A DNA stretch of 64,000 bases from Roseobacter fucihabitans (GTDB lineage: Bacteria > Pseudomonadota > Alphaproteobacteria > Rhodobacterales > Rhodobacteraceae). The notes below the pieces were generated by a model. The model was not told where the DNA came from. It did no database searches and saw nothing but the letters and a program-made list of their open reading frames with translations. The position numbers were made by a program, and so were the translations under genes. Below are positions 46,130 through 55,839 of the stretch, piece after piece. The stretch's first letter is position 1. Each line of letters opens with the position of its first letter. The stretch is taken from NCBI RefSeq assembly GCF_014337925.2, contig NZ_CP143423.1:3006501-3070500 (forward strand), in the 5' to 3' direction.

Positions 46130-46650
46130 TTCACCGGCGCAGAACTTTCAAACTGCGGGATGGCGCGGTCGGAGGCGGGATCTGCTTCAATGCTGACCCA
46201 GTTGTTTTCCGATAGCTCCAGGTTGCCCGGAATGTCCTCTTCCCAGAAACCAACCACATTTTGCGTGATGTTGAGATAGAGTTTTCCGTCCAGAATACGC
46301 CACAGGTTCGGGTTGCCCGGTACCTTGCCGCCCTTGGCAACACCGTAGGCACAATGCCCGTCATATTGCGGCAAGTACTTTTCGGGGTTGGCTTCAAAGG
46401 CGGCTTTATTGGCCTCTGTGGAGAAGGCAAACGTCGCGCCATTATGAGTGGCGGTGATGTTCTTGTTGCCCGGGATGGCTGCGGGTTGGGATTGACCAAC
46501 GGCATTCTGGTCCAGATCAAAATAGGCGACCACGTCATAGCCCGACACGGCAAACCCTGTCGGATCAACATATTGATCACCCGCCCAAGCGGAAGACGCG
46601 ATGGTCAAAGCAATCGCGATACCGGCGATTTTGAGGGGAAAACGATTCAT
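46126..46650 (-). CDS. exported YHS-domain protein
   Basis: 174 residues from the ATG at 46650 (MNRFPLKIAGIAIALTIASSAWAG, a Sec signal). The mature part has a YHS domain core: FAVSGYDVVAYFDLDQNAVGQ, ATHNGATFAFSTEANKAAFEANPEKYLPQYDGHCAYGVAKG. YHS domains are linked to metal (often copper) sensing or transport. Linked by overlap to the rhodanese gene. The longer upstream frame is not supported by a ribosome binding site. Confidence 0.85.
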   Translation of the reverse strand: MNRFPLKIAGIAIALTIASSAWAGDQYVDPTGFAVSGYDVVAYFDLDQNAVGQSQPAAIPGNKNITATHNGATFAFSTEANKAAFEANPEKYLPQYDGHCAYGVAKGGKVPGNPNLWRILDGKLYLNITQNVVGFWEEDIPGNLELSENNWVSIEADPASDRAIPQFESSAPVN

Positions 46651-46809
46651 TGCAAACTCCAATTCGGCAAAGGAACATTCCGAGATGATCCTGTCTGTGT
46701 CCCGTGTAGAGGACCATTGGCGTTCTGTGCACCCTCTGAAGCACTCTCTCGCGCGCTTGTGAAAAAACACGCGCGCTGCGTGATCACGCCGTGAGACCTG
46801 CGTGAGCGA

Positions 46810-47604
46810 TTAACGCAGTTTTGGCGGTCTTTGCGGGTCGGACCCCGGAGCCGGAACCCTGCGCAGGGTCGGTTCCTGCAACTGCGGCAAATCAAACCGC
46901 AGCCCAACCTTATCCATTTGCGCCACAATCGGATCACCCGCGCGGAAGAACCCGACGTCAAGTGCTCCCGCTTCGATGCCCGAAAAAGTCAGCGCCTCTG
47001 CGACTGCCTTGGTCAGGGCATCCTGGGCTTCTGGCACGGCCTGCACAAACCCCAAAAGATGGCCGCGCCCGCCCGTATCATAAGACACACCAATCAGATA
47101 CGCGCATTGTGCAAGCCCCATGGCGGTTGCCAATTTGCCATCCAGCGCCGTGATCAGCGCCTCTGGCAGACCCGCAGGCGGATGCATCTGCGTGATTTTC
47201 GCTTCGACCTCATCGGGTGCGTTGCCAAGTGTGGCGTGCAGCCAATCCACCGCCCTATGCGGCAGCAACATAGCCGATGGCGTCACATCAAGGTTCACCC
47301 CCAACCCGATGCCCTGCCCGGCCAGCATGCCCGCAATCACGCGTCCCGACAGCGCCACATAAGGCACCGGTTGTCCGGCAAACTGGGCCAGTCGCTCTTC
47401 GCGATCAAACACCAGCACATAGCGCCCATCCTCAAGCTCAAACACCTCCGGCGTGACCTGATCCCCGTCACCCGCGTCCTGCGCCAGCATCAGAAACATC
47501 TCGCTTTCCGCCAGTTTTTCGAAATATCGCAGCCGGGCCGCGTCCTCCTGGGGGGCGGCCTCCATCGCGGCATGCGCGCGGTCCAGCGCGGTTTCTTGTG
47601 TCAT
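46810..47604 (-). CDS. SseB-family protein
   Basis: 264 residues from the ATG at 47604; the longer frame gains an unrelated basic leader. Two SseB-like alpha/beta halves: LAESEMFLMLAQDAG...VTPEVFELEDGRYVLVFDREERLAQFAGQPVPYVALSGRVIAGMLAGQG, and a C-terminal HLLGFVQAVPEAQDALTKAVAEALTFSG. E. coli SseB affects serine sensitivity, but the molecular role is unknown. It stands alone between a promoter gap and the YHS gene. Confidence 0.82.
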   Translation of the reverse strand: MTQETALDRAHAAMEAAPQEDAARLRYFEKLAESEMFLMLAQDAGDGDQVTPEVFELEDGRYVLVFDREERLAQFAGQPVPYVALSGRVIAGMLAGQGIGLGVNLDVTPSAMLLPHRAVDWLHATLGNAPDEVEAKITQMHPPAGLPEALITALDGKLATAMGLAQCAYLIGVSYDTGGRGHLLGFVQAVPEAQDALTKAVAEALTFSGIEAGALDVGFFRAGDPIVAQMDKVGLRFDLPQLQEPTLRRVPAPGSDPQRPPKLR

Positions 47605-47759
47605 TGCGGCACCTCGGGCTTGATCGTGGTCTGGTCTGATACGTCCTTTGTCAGGCATCCGGCAATATATCTGCGCACCACCGGATGCCTGCCTGCCGTT
47701 ACCCTGCGCCGTCCACAAGTGCAAATGATGACGGCGCGGATCAGAAGAATACGGTTTTG

Positions 47760-48470
47760 ATGACAAGAGGTTCGGATGCTTTTGCCCCCTCGCCCGGATG
47801 GTTACGGCCTCAGTTTTGGTTTTTGACCTGCATCATCTGTGTAAAAGCGCTGTCGCCTTTGAGCGAACCCCCGGCACGGCTGATTTTTCAGGCGAGCCAA
47901 TTGTTCCAACCCTCCGGTACACAAATCCCGCCGCTGTTCCACGCGCAACAAGCCGGACAGGAGGCTACGAAACATGAACGTCAAGGGATCACCACCCGCG
48001 ATGTTACGGGGAATTCCGACGCTCGGGTGGCGCAGGATGGGCCTGCAACCGCCTTGGATGCAATCAAAAATCGGCTCGGGCGGGTCTCGGGGAATGACTG
48101 CGCCGATGGCAAACCACCCTGTTGCAGTCCGGATGCAAATCACGGCGGCATCCCTGTCGGATATCTTTCCGCCCGCCGTTTTAGGAGCGCGCCAGCCCTG
48201 CGTGAAAACTGCTTCGGGGTCGCCCCGGAACGCCATGTGTCAAAGCCGCGTGCCAACCCCCTCGGGGCCGCGCCAAAGGTGCGAAAACTCCCGGTTGATC
48301 TCTGGCAAAGCAGGCATTCAAGCGTTGTTCGGGGACCGATGGCGGAAATCGAGTCTATCGTTTTCAAGAAAAAGCTCCGGGTCGAGCGTAAATTCTGGCC
48401 CATGTCGCGGGATCCACACGCCAATGCTGGTTTGTCACCAGATCAGCGAGCAAAACACGCAAGGTCATGA
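47760..48470 (+). CDS. orphan ORF upstream of the ArsR/permease pair
   Basis: A frame of 236 codons with no recognised family. Codon choice looks coding-like (many GCC/CTG/CGG third positions) and the opening PSPGWLRPQFWFLTCIICVKAL is hydrophobic, resembling one membrane helix. The remainder is Pro/Arg/Gly-rich and low in secondary-structure signal. No strong ribosome binding site at 47760. It could be a fast-evolving lineage gene or a chance frame in GC-rich DNA. Confidence 0.35.
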   Translation: MTRGSDAFAPSPGWLRPQFWFLTCIICVKALSPLSEPPARLIFQASQLFQPSGTQIPPLFHAQQAGQEATKHERQGITTRDVTGNSDARVAQDGPATALDAIKNRLGRVSGNDCADGKPPCCSPDANHGGIPVGYLSARRFRSAPALRENCFGVAPERHVSKPRANPLGAAPKVRKLPVDLWQSRHSSVVRGPMAEIESIVFKKKLRVERKFWPMSRDPHANAGLSPDQRAKHARS

Positions 48471-48567
48471 ATTCGCGCGGCGTCCCCGCCAGAACCTTCC
48501 GATGTGCGGCAGAGAAACAAAATCAGCATCTCTCGATACGACACGGAAAAACTGCGCCTTCCATTTC

Positions 48568-48587
48568 ATTTCGACAAAAGTCGAAAT
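48568..48587. promoter_or_regulatory. ArsR-family operator palindrome
   Basis: ATTTCGAC-AAAA-GTCGAAAT, a perfect 8+4+8 palindrome 41 bp before the arsR-like ATG. Its size, AT-rich centre and position fit an autoregulatory operator for the metalloregulator downstream. Confidence 0.7.
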
Positions 48588-48628
48588 AAATGTTGCAACG
48601 ACTCAATAAATTCAATACTTCTAGAAAC

Positions 48629-48973
48629 ATGGAAATGAATTTTGCAAACGATATCGATCTGACCGTCGCGGCGGCGCAATTTGCGGCTCTGGGCTCGGAA
48701 CAACGGCTGAGTGTTTTGCGCATGTTGGTGCGGGCTGGCCCGGAAGGGCTGAGTATTGGCGTTCTGGGCGCACGCACGGGCGTGACGGGATCAACCCTTA
48801 CGCACCATATGAAAATACTGACCTCAGCGGGCCTTGTGACACAGGTAAAACAGGGGCGCAGCGTCATCTGCGCCGCCGTGGCCTTTGACGATGTGCAGGC
48901 CCTTTCCAAATTCCTGTTGAACGAATGCTGTGCCGATCGCACGGCCCCGGATGGAGAGCACCGCCATGGCTGA
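48629..48973 (+). CDS. ArsR-family metalloregulator
   Basis: 114 residues from the ATG at 48629 (ATG at 48635 also possible). Winged HTH: AAQFAALGSEQRLSVLRMLVRAGPEGLSIGVLGARTGVTGSTLTHHMKILTSAGLVTQVKQGRSV. Cys residues at ICAAV and NECCADR could bind metal, which is not one of the classic ArsR motif placements. A perfect palindrome upstream should be its operator. It overlaps the permease gene by 8 bp, so it controls its expression. Confidence 0.88.
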   Translation: MEMNFANDIDLTVAAAQFAALGSEQRLSVLRMLVRAGPEGLSIGVLGARTGVTGSTLTHHMKILTSAGLVTQVKQGRSVICAAVAFDDVQALSKFLLNECCADRTAPDGEHRHG

Positions 48974-49994
48974 TGCCACCCCGACACCTTCCGCAGTCCG
49001 ACGTCTGCCGCGCCCTGGGGCCTGGGGCGTCACGCTCAGCCTGCTGATCCTGGTTGCAGTGTTTGATACCGCCCGTTTGACATCGACCCTTGAATTTGTG
49101 GCGAAAGCACTAGCGGGCACGGCGCCTTTCATCCTTTTCGCGGTTCTGGCCGTCGCCTATCTCAAGGCCTCCGGCGCGGAAACACTGCTGGCCAAGGCCT
49201 TTTCCGGCAATCAACCCCGCATGATCGTCATGGCGGCGCTGCTGGGCGGTTTGTCGCCATTTTGCAGCTGCGAAGTCATCCCCTTTATTGCCGCCTTGCT
49301 GGCGGTCGGCGCGCCGCTGGGGGCTGTTATGGCCTTCTGGCTGGCCTCTCCGCTGATGGACCCGGCCATGTTCCTGATTACCTCTGGCACGCTGGGATGG
49401 GAATTTGCGACCGCCAAGGCCGTCTCGGCGATTGGCCTCGGGATGTTGGGCGGCTTTGGCACCATGCTCTTTGCGCGCACGCCTGTTTTTGCCGACCCCT
49501 TGCGCGAACGCCCTGCCGTTGGGGGATGCTGCGGTGCCAAGAAACCCTTCAGCGGCGCACCGCTCTGGCGCTTCTGGCAAGAAACGGAACGGCGCGATAC
49601 CTTTCGCGATACAGCGCTTGAAAATGCGATGTTTCTGCTGAAATGGCTGACCCTGGCTTATGTAATTGAAGCGTTGATGCTTGATCATGTGCCCGCTGAA
49701 ATGATTGCGGGCCTGCTGGGCGGAACAGGTGTCTGGACGATTGTGCTGGGCGCTTTGGTTGGGGCGCCTGCCTATCTCAACGGCTATGCCGCGGTGCCTC
49801 TGGTGGATGCGCTGTTGAGCCAGGGAATGGCACCGGGGGCGGCGATGTCCTTTGTGATCGCAGGCGGTGTCAGCTGCATCCCGGCGGCCGTCGCCGTCTG
49901 GGCCCTGGTCAAGCCGCGTGTCTTTCTGGCCTATCTGTCCTTTGCCCTGATCGGCGCGGTTATTGCTGGAATGGTCTGGCAAACCCTGGCCTGA
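48966..49994 (+). CDS. UPF0718/DUF318-type permease (metal or organoarsenical efflux)
   Basis: 342 residues from the ATG at 48966 (MADATPTPSAVRRLPRPGAW); an earlier GTG-type start is unlikely. Eight or so helices. Conserved FCSCEVIPF (Cys pair, about residues 98-106) and PLMDPAMF are family marks, and GGCCGAKK lies in a loop. Family members include ArsP-type organoarsenical efflux pumps and copper/zinc permeases. Overlap with an ArsR regulator supports metal or metalloid export. Which metal is not determinable here. Confidence 0.82.
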   Translation: MADATPTPSAVRRLPRPGAWGVTLSLLILVAVFDTARLTSTLEFVAKALAGTAPFILFAVLAVAYLKASGAETLLAKAFSGNQPRMIVMAALLGGLSPFCSCEVIPFIAALLAVGAPLGAVMAFWLASPLMDPAMFLITSGTLGWEFATAKAVSAIGLGMLGGFGTMLFARTPVFADPLRERPAVGGCCGAKKPFSGAPLWRFWQETERRDTFRDTALENAMFLLKWLTLAYVIEALMLDHVPAEMIAGLLGGTGVWTIVLGALVGAPAYLNGYAAVPLVDALLSQGMAPGAAMSFVIAGGVSCIPAAVAVWALVKPRVFLAYLSFALIGAVIAGMVWQTLA

Positions 49995-50732
49995 AACTCC
50001 CGCGCGCGCCGCTGAGCTACACTCAAACCGCACAGCCCCGGACAGGACGAACCAGAGCGCCCCGGCAAGAGGGCGGCGTTTGAGACCAAGAACAAGCGTT
50101 TGCGTGACAGGAAACGCATCAAGAAGAACGCGGTGCGTTCTTCACGACCCACCTCAGCCCCGCAAAAAGGTGCCATTGCCAGATGTCGATAATCCCGCGG
50201 GATATCAACAAGCGCAGACGTCGCAAATTTACCATGTCAAAGGCGCGCCTTTCGTTTTTCACCGCATTACCAACCCTCATCATGGGGTAATATTTTACTA
50301 ACTTGCCATACCCATATATGCGCCGAAATCGGAAATCTTGATCCAACAGGCGGATGGCAGGGCGGCGGCATCAGTGGATTATTGTTGGGACGCAGTTTGC
50401 GACATCAGCGGACCGTATTGCCGTAAGGACGCCTCTATAAAACCCCGCATCGACCCGGTATCGCGTTTGACCCCTGTTGTCTGCAATGAACAGGCCGAGC
50501 TTGCAACGCGCGACAAGGTGTTCAATCCACGTAGCTGCAGATGAAACCAACCCGTATGGAAGCCCATCGCCAGGTGCGATATCGTATCATCAGCGCCGCG
50601 CCATAGGCCTCGCATCAGGCCAGCAATCCACGTAAATTCGAAAATCCGTCGCGGCCTCCTTGATCTTTTCGAGTGTCTACCTGATGATCTCCTTCACGGC
50701 TTTCCTTATTCGCGAACAGGTGATTTCCTAAT
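49995..50732. other. unusually long gap before kdsA
   Basis: About 740 bases. Short frames exist on both strands, for example MVNLRRLRLLISRGIIDIWQ on minus around 50140-50240 and a plus-strand frame at 50338-50544, but none has a good ribosome binding site or family match. AT-rich patches and an AATATTTTA stretch near 50290 suggest promoter or non-coding RNA content. Nothing certain. Confidence 0.45.
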
Positions 50733-51566
50733 ATGACAAATGTTTCAGTTGGCGCTCTTAGGATCGGCAACGACCAGCCTCTCACCCTGATTGCGGGTCC
50801 GTGCCAGTTAGAAAGCGCGGATCACGCGCAGATGATCGCCGGCAAGATGAAAGAAGCCTGCGACGCAGCCGGTGCGCAATATGTCTTCAAGGCGTCTTAT
50901 GACAAAGCCAACCGCACGTCGCTGAACGGCATCCGGGGCCTCGGGATCGACGAGGGGCTCAAGGTTCTGCAATCCGTGGGCAAAAAGATCGGCGTGCCGG
51001 TCCTGACGGATGTACATAATGAAGCGCAATGCGCCCTTGCCGCCGATGCGGTCGATATCCTGCAAATCCCGGCCTTTTTGTGCCGGCAAACCGATATGTT
51101 GCTGGCTGCGGGCGCAACGGGCGCCGCGATCAACGTCAAAAAGGGGCAATTCCTCGCCCCTTGGGAAATGCCCAATATCGTAACGAAAATCGAATCGACG
51201 GGTAACAAACGCATCCTGCTGACCGAGCGCGGCACGTCTTTTGGCTACAACACCCTCGTGGCTGATATGCGGTCTTTGCCGCAGATGGCACAAACAGGCT
51301 ACCCGGTGGTGATGGATGCGACGCATTCGGTCCAACAACCAGGCGGGCGCGGTGGCTCTTCGGGGGGGCAACGCGAATTTGCACCGGTCATGGCGCGCGC
51401 GGCGGTCGCCATCGGCGTGGCGGCGGTTTTCATCGAAACCCATGAGGACCCGGACAAATCCCCCTCCGATGGCCCGAATATGGTTTATCTGGACCAAATG
51501 CCCGCGTTGATCGAAACCCTTATGGATTTTGACCGGCTGGCCAAGGCATCGCCTGTGCAAATCTGA
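50733..51566 (+). CDS. kdsA: 3-deoxy-8-phosphooctulonate synthase
   Basis: The 277-residue KdsA barrel. LIAGPCQLES has Cys, not Asn, at the first metal position, marking the metal-dependent class. FKASYDKANRTS, ILQIPAFLCRQTDMLLAA, TERGTSFGYNTLV, DATHSVQQPGG and FIETHEDPD are all present. It condenses PEP with arabinose-5-phosphate to Kdo-8-P for lipopolysaccharide. The ATG is followed by normal spacing from the upstream AAC-rich gap. Confidence 0.97.
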   Translation: MTNVSVGALRIGNDQPLTLIAGPCQLESADHAQMIAGKMKEACDAAGAQYVFKASYDKANRTSLNGIRGLGIDEGLKVLQSVGKKIGVPVLTDVHNEAQCALAADAVDILQIPAFLCRQTDMLLAAGATGAAINVKKGQFLAPWEMPNIVTKIESTGNKRILLTERGTSFGYNTLVADMRSLPQMAQTGYPVVMDATHSVQQPGGRGGSSGGQREFAPVMARAAVAIGVAAVFIETHEDPDKSPSDGPNMVYLDQMPALIETLMDFDRLAKASPVQI

Positions 51567-51572
51567 TCGTCG

Positions 51573-51599
51573 TTCCGCGCGACGTCCGGGCGCGCGGAA
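51573..51599. terminator. hairpin between kdsA and asmA-like gene
   Basis: TTCCGCGC (51573-51580) pairs with GCGCGGAA (51592-51599) around a GC-rich loop between convergent genes. No T-run follows, so it may be a weak or bidirectional termination/stability hairpin. Confidence 0.55.
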
Positions 51600-51600
51600 T

Positions 51601-53553
51601 TCAATCGAACAGCTTTTGTAACAGCTTGTTTTTTAGCTCATCCTTCACGGCATCTTCCGTGGACTGGCCTTCTTGTGTTTCGATCCCGAGCTTATCGGAG
51701 AGTTTTTCTTTGGCGCGCGCCTCCAGCTCATCCGCTTTGGCATCCAGTTCCGCATCAAAAGCCGCCTCGAGATCGGGGCGAATTTTGACGTCCGACCAGG
51801 GTCCGGTGAACCGTACAGGGATAGAAATACCCTGCCCGCTATTGGCTCTGAGCGCGACGGGGGTTGCGGTGAAATCCACGGTTTGCGTACCAAGCCCGAC
51901 CTCGCCCGCGCCCGATGCCTGATAGTTCTTGAGCTGCAACAACAGATCGGAATTGCGCAGCACGCCCGCGGCGATGCTCCAAGTCGCGTTGAGGCTGTCA
52001 AAGACCGTTGTTCCCGCGCCCGCATCGCCCGAGCGCATCAGCCGATCCAGATCAATACCCAGGATTGTCCCGCGACCCACCGTAAGAGACCCATCCCCGG
52101 ACAGCGACCGCATGATCGCATCAACCGATCCGCCAGACCCCAGAAATGTTAACCGCACTGTGCCGTCGCCGGTCAGCCGGTTAATATCTGCGGCATCGCT
52201 CAGCAAGGGTTGCATCTGGATGCCATTTGCCGTCAAACCGCCGCCGATCGAAAGCCCGGAACGGTTATTCATGACAAACTCGCCCGTCACAGTACCGCCA
52301 TAGGCCTGCACATCGCGCAACTCAAAGACCATGCGCGAGCGGTCGTTGCGCAGCAAGGCGCGCGTTGCGCCCAGTTTGAACTGACCGAGATCGATGCTGT
52401 CAGCACTCAAGGCAATCTCACCATTGAACGCCGCCAAACCGCTGGCATCCAGCGGCGTTTTGGGCCATCCACTGCCAGCCGCAGGTGAATTGGCCGGAGC
52501 GGGGGACGCGGCACCAGTTTCGTTCGCCCCCGTGGACGGGGTCTCGCTCTGCGGCAAGACAAGGTTGCCCACATCGAGTTGCGCATTGATCTGGGGCACC
52601 GCGCTCAAGATGACATCAGCCGCGCCAGAGAGTTTGTTCCCCCCCAGATCAACCGCCAGATCCCGCAGCGCCAGCCTGAGATCACTCGTGAGGGTCAAGG
52701 CCGTTTTGAGATCGATACGGCGGCCAAGCGTGTCCGGCAATGCGACACCCGGCACACCGGCTGCGCGCAGAAAGGCACCGGAATCATCGGTTTTCAGCAG
52801 CAGGGTTCCGTCCACCGCCCCCGAAATACTGCCCTTGCCAGTAAATGACAGCGTGCCTGCATCCGTCTGCACATCTGCCCGCAGCGTCTGGGTTTGTCCC
52901 GCAAGAAACACCGCAAAACCATCGATACCCGCATTAATGTTCACTCTGGCATCGGCGGGTTGAAGGGAGAGCGCGATGTCGGCTTTTCCAGCCGGGTCGG
53001 GCCAGTCCAGCGTCATATCAACGTCGTCATAGGATTGGAGAGGGCTGCCTTCTGCATTGTAGACGAAACTGGCATTGGTAATTTTTACCCGCTCGATGCT
53101 GAACCCGCGTGCGGTGGTTTCGGGCGTGGCAGGTGCCGCAGAGCTTGGTTCTGCTTGCGTGACGGCTGCCTCGGAAAACACCCAATTGGCGCGCCCATCG
53201 GCGCGTTGTTCAAGCTGGATCACCGGGCTTTCAGCTTCGATATTGGTGATCCGGATGTCACCGCCCAGCAGCGACATGGCCTCGACCCCAATGGCCACCT
53301 GATCGGCCTCAAACATCGCATCGGCCTCTGCCCAATCGGTATTGCCAATGCTGAGCCCCTGGACACGCGCCCCAAGAACCGGCCAGAATGTCAGCCCCAC
53401 ATCCCCGCTGATCGATACATCCCGCCCGGTTGCGGCACTCAATTGATCCGTCGCAATCCGTGCAATCCGCTCTGCTGGCAGCAACAAAACCGACACCACG
53501 GCGACCCCTGCCAGCACCACCAGCAAAACCACCAGACGCAAAATCCACTTCAT
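51601..53553 (-). CDS. asmA: AsmA-family protein
   Basis: The 650-residue AsmA-like protein has one N-terminal membrane helix ([21 protein letters not shown]) and a long beta-rich periplasmic region. Near the C-terminus the family block [24 protein letters not shown] and [19 protein letters not shown] appear. Such proteins affect outer-membrane assembly and lipid transport. Convergent with kdsA; divergent promoter shared with rimO at 53554-53617. Confidence 0.9.
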   Translation of the reverse strand: MKWILRLVVLLVVLAGVAVVSVLLLPAERIARIATDQLSAATGRDVSISGDVGLTFWPVLGARVQGLSIGNTDWAEADAMFEADQVAIGVEAMSLLGGDIRITNIEAESPVIQLEQRADGRANWVFSEAAVTQAEPSSAAPATPETTARGFSIERVKITNASFVYNAEGSPLQSYDDVDMTLDWPDPAGKADIALSLQPADARVNINAGIDGFAVFLAGQTQTLRADVQTDAGTLSFTGKGSISGAVDGTLLLKTDDSGAFLRAAGVPGVALPDTLGRRIDLKTALTLTSDLRLALRDLAVDLGGNKLSGAADVILSAVPQINAQLDVGNLVLPQSETPSTGANETGAASPAPANSPAAGSGWPKTPLDASGLAAFNGEIALSADSIDLGQFKLGATRALLRNDRSRMVFELRDVQAYGGTVTGEFVMNNRSGLSIGGGLTANGIQMQPLLSDAADINRLTGDGTVRLTFLGSGGSVDAIMRSLSGDGSLTVGRGTILGIDLDRLMRSGDAGAGTTVFDSLNATWSIAAGVLRNSDLLLQLKNYQASGAGEVGLGTQTVDFTATPVALRANSGQGISIPVRFTGPWSDVKIRPDLEAAFDAELDAKADELEARAKEKLSDKLGIETQEGQSTEDAVKDELKNKLLQKLFD

Positions 53554-53617
53554 GCCGCACTCTTCCCTTGCTCACGAGCCCTTTTCTGGACCCCATACTT
53601 CCACTATAGCGCAGATC

Positions 53618-54991
53618 ATGAGCACAAACCCACCCAATCTGCGTCCTGATCTGGCCCCCAAAGCCCGGATGAGTGATCCCGCCCGCCCCGGTCAGCCCAC
53701 CATCGGCATGGTCAGCCTCGGCTGTCCCAAGGCGCTGGTCGACAGTGAGCGTATTTTGACACGTCTGCGGGCCGAAGGGTATGGTATTTCGCCCGATTAT
53801 GCCGGTGCAAATGCGGTGATCGTAAACACATGCGGTTTTCTGGACAGCGCCAAGGCCGAAAGCCTGGCGGCCATCGGCGAGGCCTTGCAGGAAAATGGCC
53901 GGGTGATCGTCACCGGCTGCCTGGGGGCGGAGCCTGAATATATCACCGGGGCGCACCCCAGCGTGTTGGCCGTGACCGGCCCGCATCAATATGAACAGGT
54001 GCTGGATGCGGTGCACGGTGCGGTGCCGCCCAGCCCCGATCCGTTTGTCGATCTGCTGCCCGCGTCCCAAGTCAGCCTGACACCGCGCCATTTCAGTTAC
54101 CTCAAGATTTCAGAGGGCTGCAATCACAAGTGCAAGTTCTGCATCATCCCCGATATGCGTGGGCGTTTGCAATCACGCCCCGCCCATGCGGTGCTGCGCG
54201 AAGCGGAGAAGCTTGTGCAAAGCGGCGTCAAGGAATTGCTGGTCATCAGCCAGGATACCTCAGCCTACGGCGTGGACATCAAACATGCGACGGATCGCGG
54301 GCATCGCGCCCATATCACCGATCTGGCGCGTGATCTTGGCTCACTCGGGGCTTGGGTGCGGCTGCATTATGTCTACCCTTATCCGCATGTACGCCAGCTT
54401 ATTCCGCTGATGGCGGACGGGCTGATCCTGCCCTATTTGGACATTCCGTTTCAACACGCCCACCCGGAGGTGTTGCGCCGCATGGCGCGCCCGGCGGCGG
54501 CGGCAAAAACGCTGGATGAAATCGCGGCCTGGCGTGATATTTGTCCCGATCTGACGCTGCGCTCCACTTTCATTGTCGGCTATCCCGGTGAAACCGAGGA
54601 GGAATTCCAAACCCTGCTGGATTGGATGGATGAGGCCCAATTGGACCGCGTCGGCTGCTTTCAGTACGAAAACGTGGACGGGGCGCGCTCAAACGCGCTG
54701 CCGGATCATGTGCCCCAAGAGATGAAACAAGACCGCTGGGATCGTTTCATGGCCAAGGCGCAGAGCATCTCAGAGGCGAAACTGGCCGCTAAAATCGGTC
54801 AACGGATGGAGGTTATCATCGACGATATCGATGCGGAGGCCGCAACCTGTCGTACCAAATCAGATGCCCCCGAGATTGACGGCAACCTGTTTATCGATGA
54901 AGGATTCGAGGCGCTCGTTGTCGGCGATATCGTGACAGTCGAAGTCGAGGAGGCCGGAGAATACGACCTTTGGGGCCGTGTGCTCGAATAA
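53618..54991 (+). CDS. rimO: ribosomal protein S12 methylthiotransferase RimO
   Basis: 457 residues from the ATG at 53618 ([20 protein letters not shown]). UPF0004 domain with Fe-S Cys in [40 protein letters not shown]; radical-SAM motif CNHKCKFC (C-x3-C-x2-C) in [23 protein letters not shown] domain at the C-terminus. It adds a methylthio group to Asp of S12. Earlier starts fall in the divergent promoter region and are not supported. Confidence 0.96.
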   Translation: MSTNPPNLRPDLAPKARMSDPARPGQPTIGMVSLGCPKALVDSERILTRLRAEGYGISPDYAGANAVIVNTCGFLDSAKAESLAAIGEALQENGRVIVTGCLGAEPEYITGAHPSVLAVTGPHQYEQVLDAVHGAVPPSPDPFVDLLPASQVSLTPRHFSYLKISEGCNHKCKFCIIPDMRGRLQSRPAHAVLREAEKLVQSGVKELLVISQDTSAYGVDIKHATDRGHRAHITDLARDLGSLGAWVRLHYVYPYPHVRQLIPLMADGLILPYLDIPFQHAHPEVLRRMARPAAAAKTLDEIAAWRDICPDLTLRSTFIVGYPGETEEEFQTLLDWMDEAQLDRVGCFQYENVDGARSNALPDHVPQEMKQDRWDRFMAKAQSISEAKLAAKIGQRMEVIIDDIDAEAATCRTKSDAPEIDGNLFIDEGFEALVVGDIVTVEVEEAGEYDLWGRVLE

Positions 54992-55108
54992 GGCGTGAGC
55001 TGCATCAACGCGAGCGGCCCCTGACAAATCACCTGTTCCGTGTTACATGGAACGCTCTGAAAAGCGCAGCGATTGCATCATATCGCTTTTATTCCAGAAA
55101 GGTTCCTT

Positions 55109-55351
55109 ATGTCCGAACGTCCCAAGATCGCCCAGAAATCCCCCTACCCCGTCGAGGTATCCGCTGGCAAAGCCTACTTCTGGTGCTCTTGCGGCCAGTC
55201 CTCCAAGCAACCGTTTTGTGATGGCTCGCATAAGGACACCGGGTTTACGCCCGTGAAATACGAAGCGGATTCGGACAAAACTGTGTTTTTCTGTGGCTGC
55301 AAGGCGACAGGTAAGGTGCCGCTTTGTGACGGGGGCCATAACAAGCTCTAA
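55109..55351 (+). CDS. tandem CDGSH iron-sulfur domain protein
   Basis: 80 residues from the ATG at 55109, after AAGGTTCC. Two complete mitoNEET-type binding sites: CSCGQSSKQPFCDGSH and CGCKATGKVPLCDGGH, each a C-x-C-x(2-3)-x-C-D-x-x-H pattern that binds a 2Fe-2S cluster. Bacterial twin-CDGSH proteins are small cytosolic redox or cluster-transfer proteins. No operon partner; rimO is 118 bp upstream. Confidence 0.93.
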   Translation: MSERPKIAQKSPYPVEVSAGKAYFWCSCGQSSKQPFCDGSHKDTGFTPVKYEADSDKTVFFCGCKATGKVPLCDGGHNKL

Positions 55352-55435
55352 GCGCTCTTGCTAAATATTAACGGGCCACTGTTGATTTTGTTCTCTTTTC
55401 GTTCTAGATGTAAAGGAACGTAAGGAGGCGTCGTT

Positions 55436-55786
55436 ATGTCTTTTGAGCCAAGTTTCCCTGGTCTGTTTTCGCAAGCGCAAGGCGCGCGACCCATTGAGCA
55501 GCCCCGCCCCGTCACGGAGAAACAATTGCGCTACGCACAGTCCATCGCCGCAAAAACTGGTGCCGTGATCCCCAAGGGAACAGACGCCAATCGCGCGAAA
55601 CTATCCGCATGGATTGAAGCGCATAAACCGAAAGCCGTCACAGGGCGGTTTTCTAATTACCCCTCCTCCAAGCAGGTCGCTTTTGCGGAACGGATCGCGC
55701 GGATAAAGCGCCGCGACATCCCGCGCGAGTGCTTTCGTGACAAAGGCATGATGTCGAACTGGATTGAGAGTAACAAGCCTGGCTGA
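55436..55786 (+). CDS. small protein with an internal duplication
   Basis: A 116-residue protein with a strong AAGGAGG site (55422-55428) before the ATG. After an N-terminal linker, two similar segments follow: TEKQLRYAQSIAAKTGAVIP...AKLSAWIEAHKP and SSKQVAFAERIARIKRRDIP...GMMSNWIESNKP. This 40-residue unit (KQ-x-x-A-x-x-IA, then W-I-E-x-x-K-P) appears to be a helical repeat duplicated in tandem, resembling the small DNA-topoisomerase-tail-like modules. Function unknown, possibly nucleic-acid binding. Lineage-specific gene. Confidence 0.7.
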   Translation: MSFEPSFPGLFSQAQGARPIEQPRPVTEKQLRYAQSIAAKTGAVIPKGTDANRAKLSAWIEAHKPKAVTGRFSNYPSSKQVAFAERIARIKRRDIPRECFRDKGMMSNWIESNKPG

Positions 55787-55839
55787 TCTGCGACAATTCG
55801 GACCGTGGCAAGAGGCCAAGACCGGGTTATGTCAAGTGC

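Noticed and set aside
50119-50544. Short ORFs in the gap before kdsA
   Set aside because: No start signal or homology seen; composition not clearly coding.
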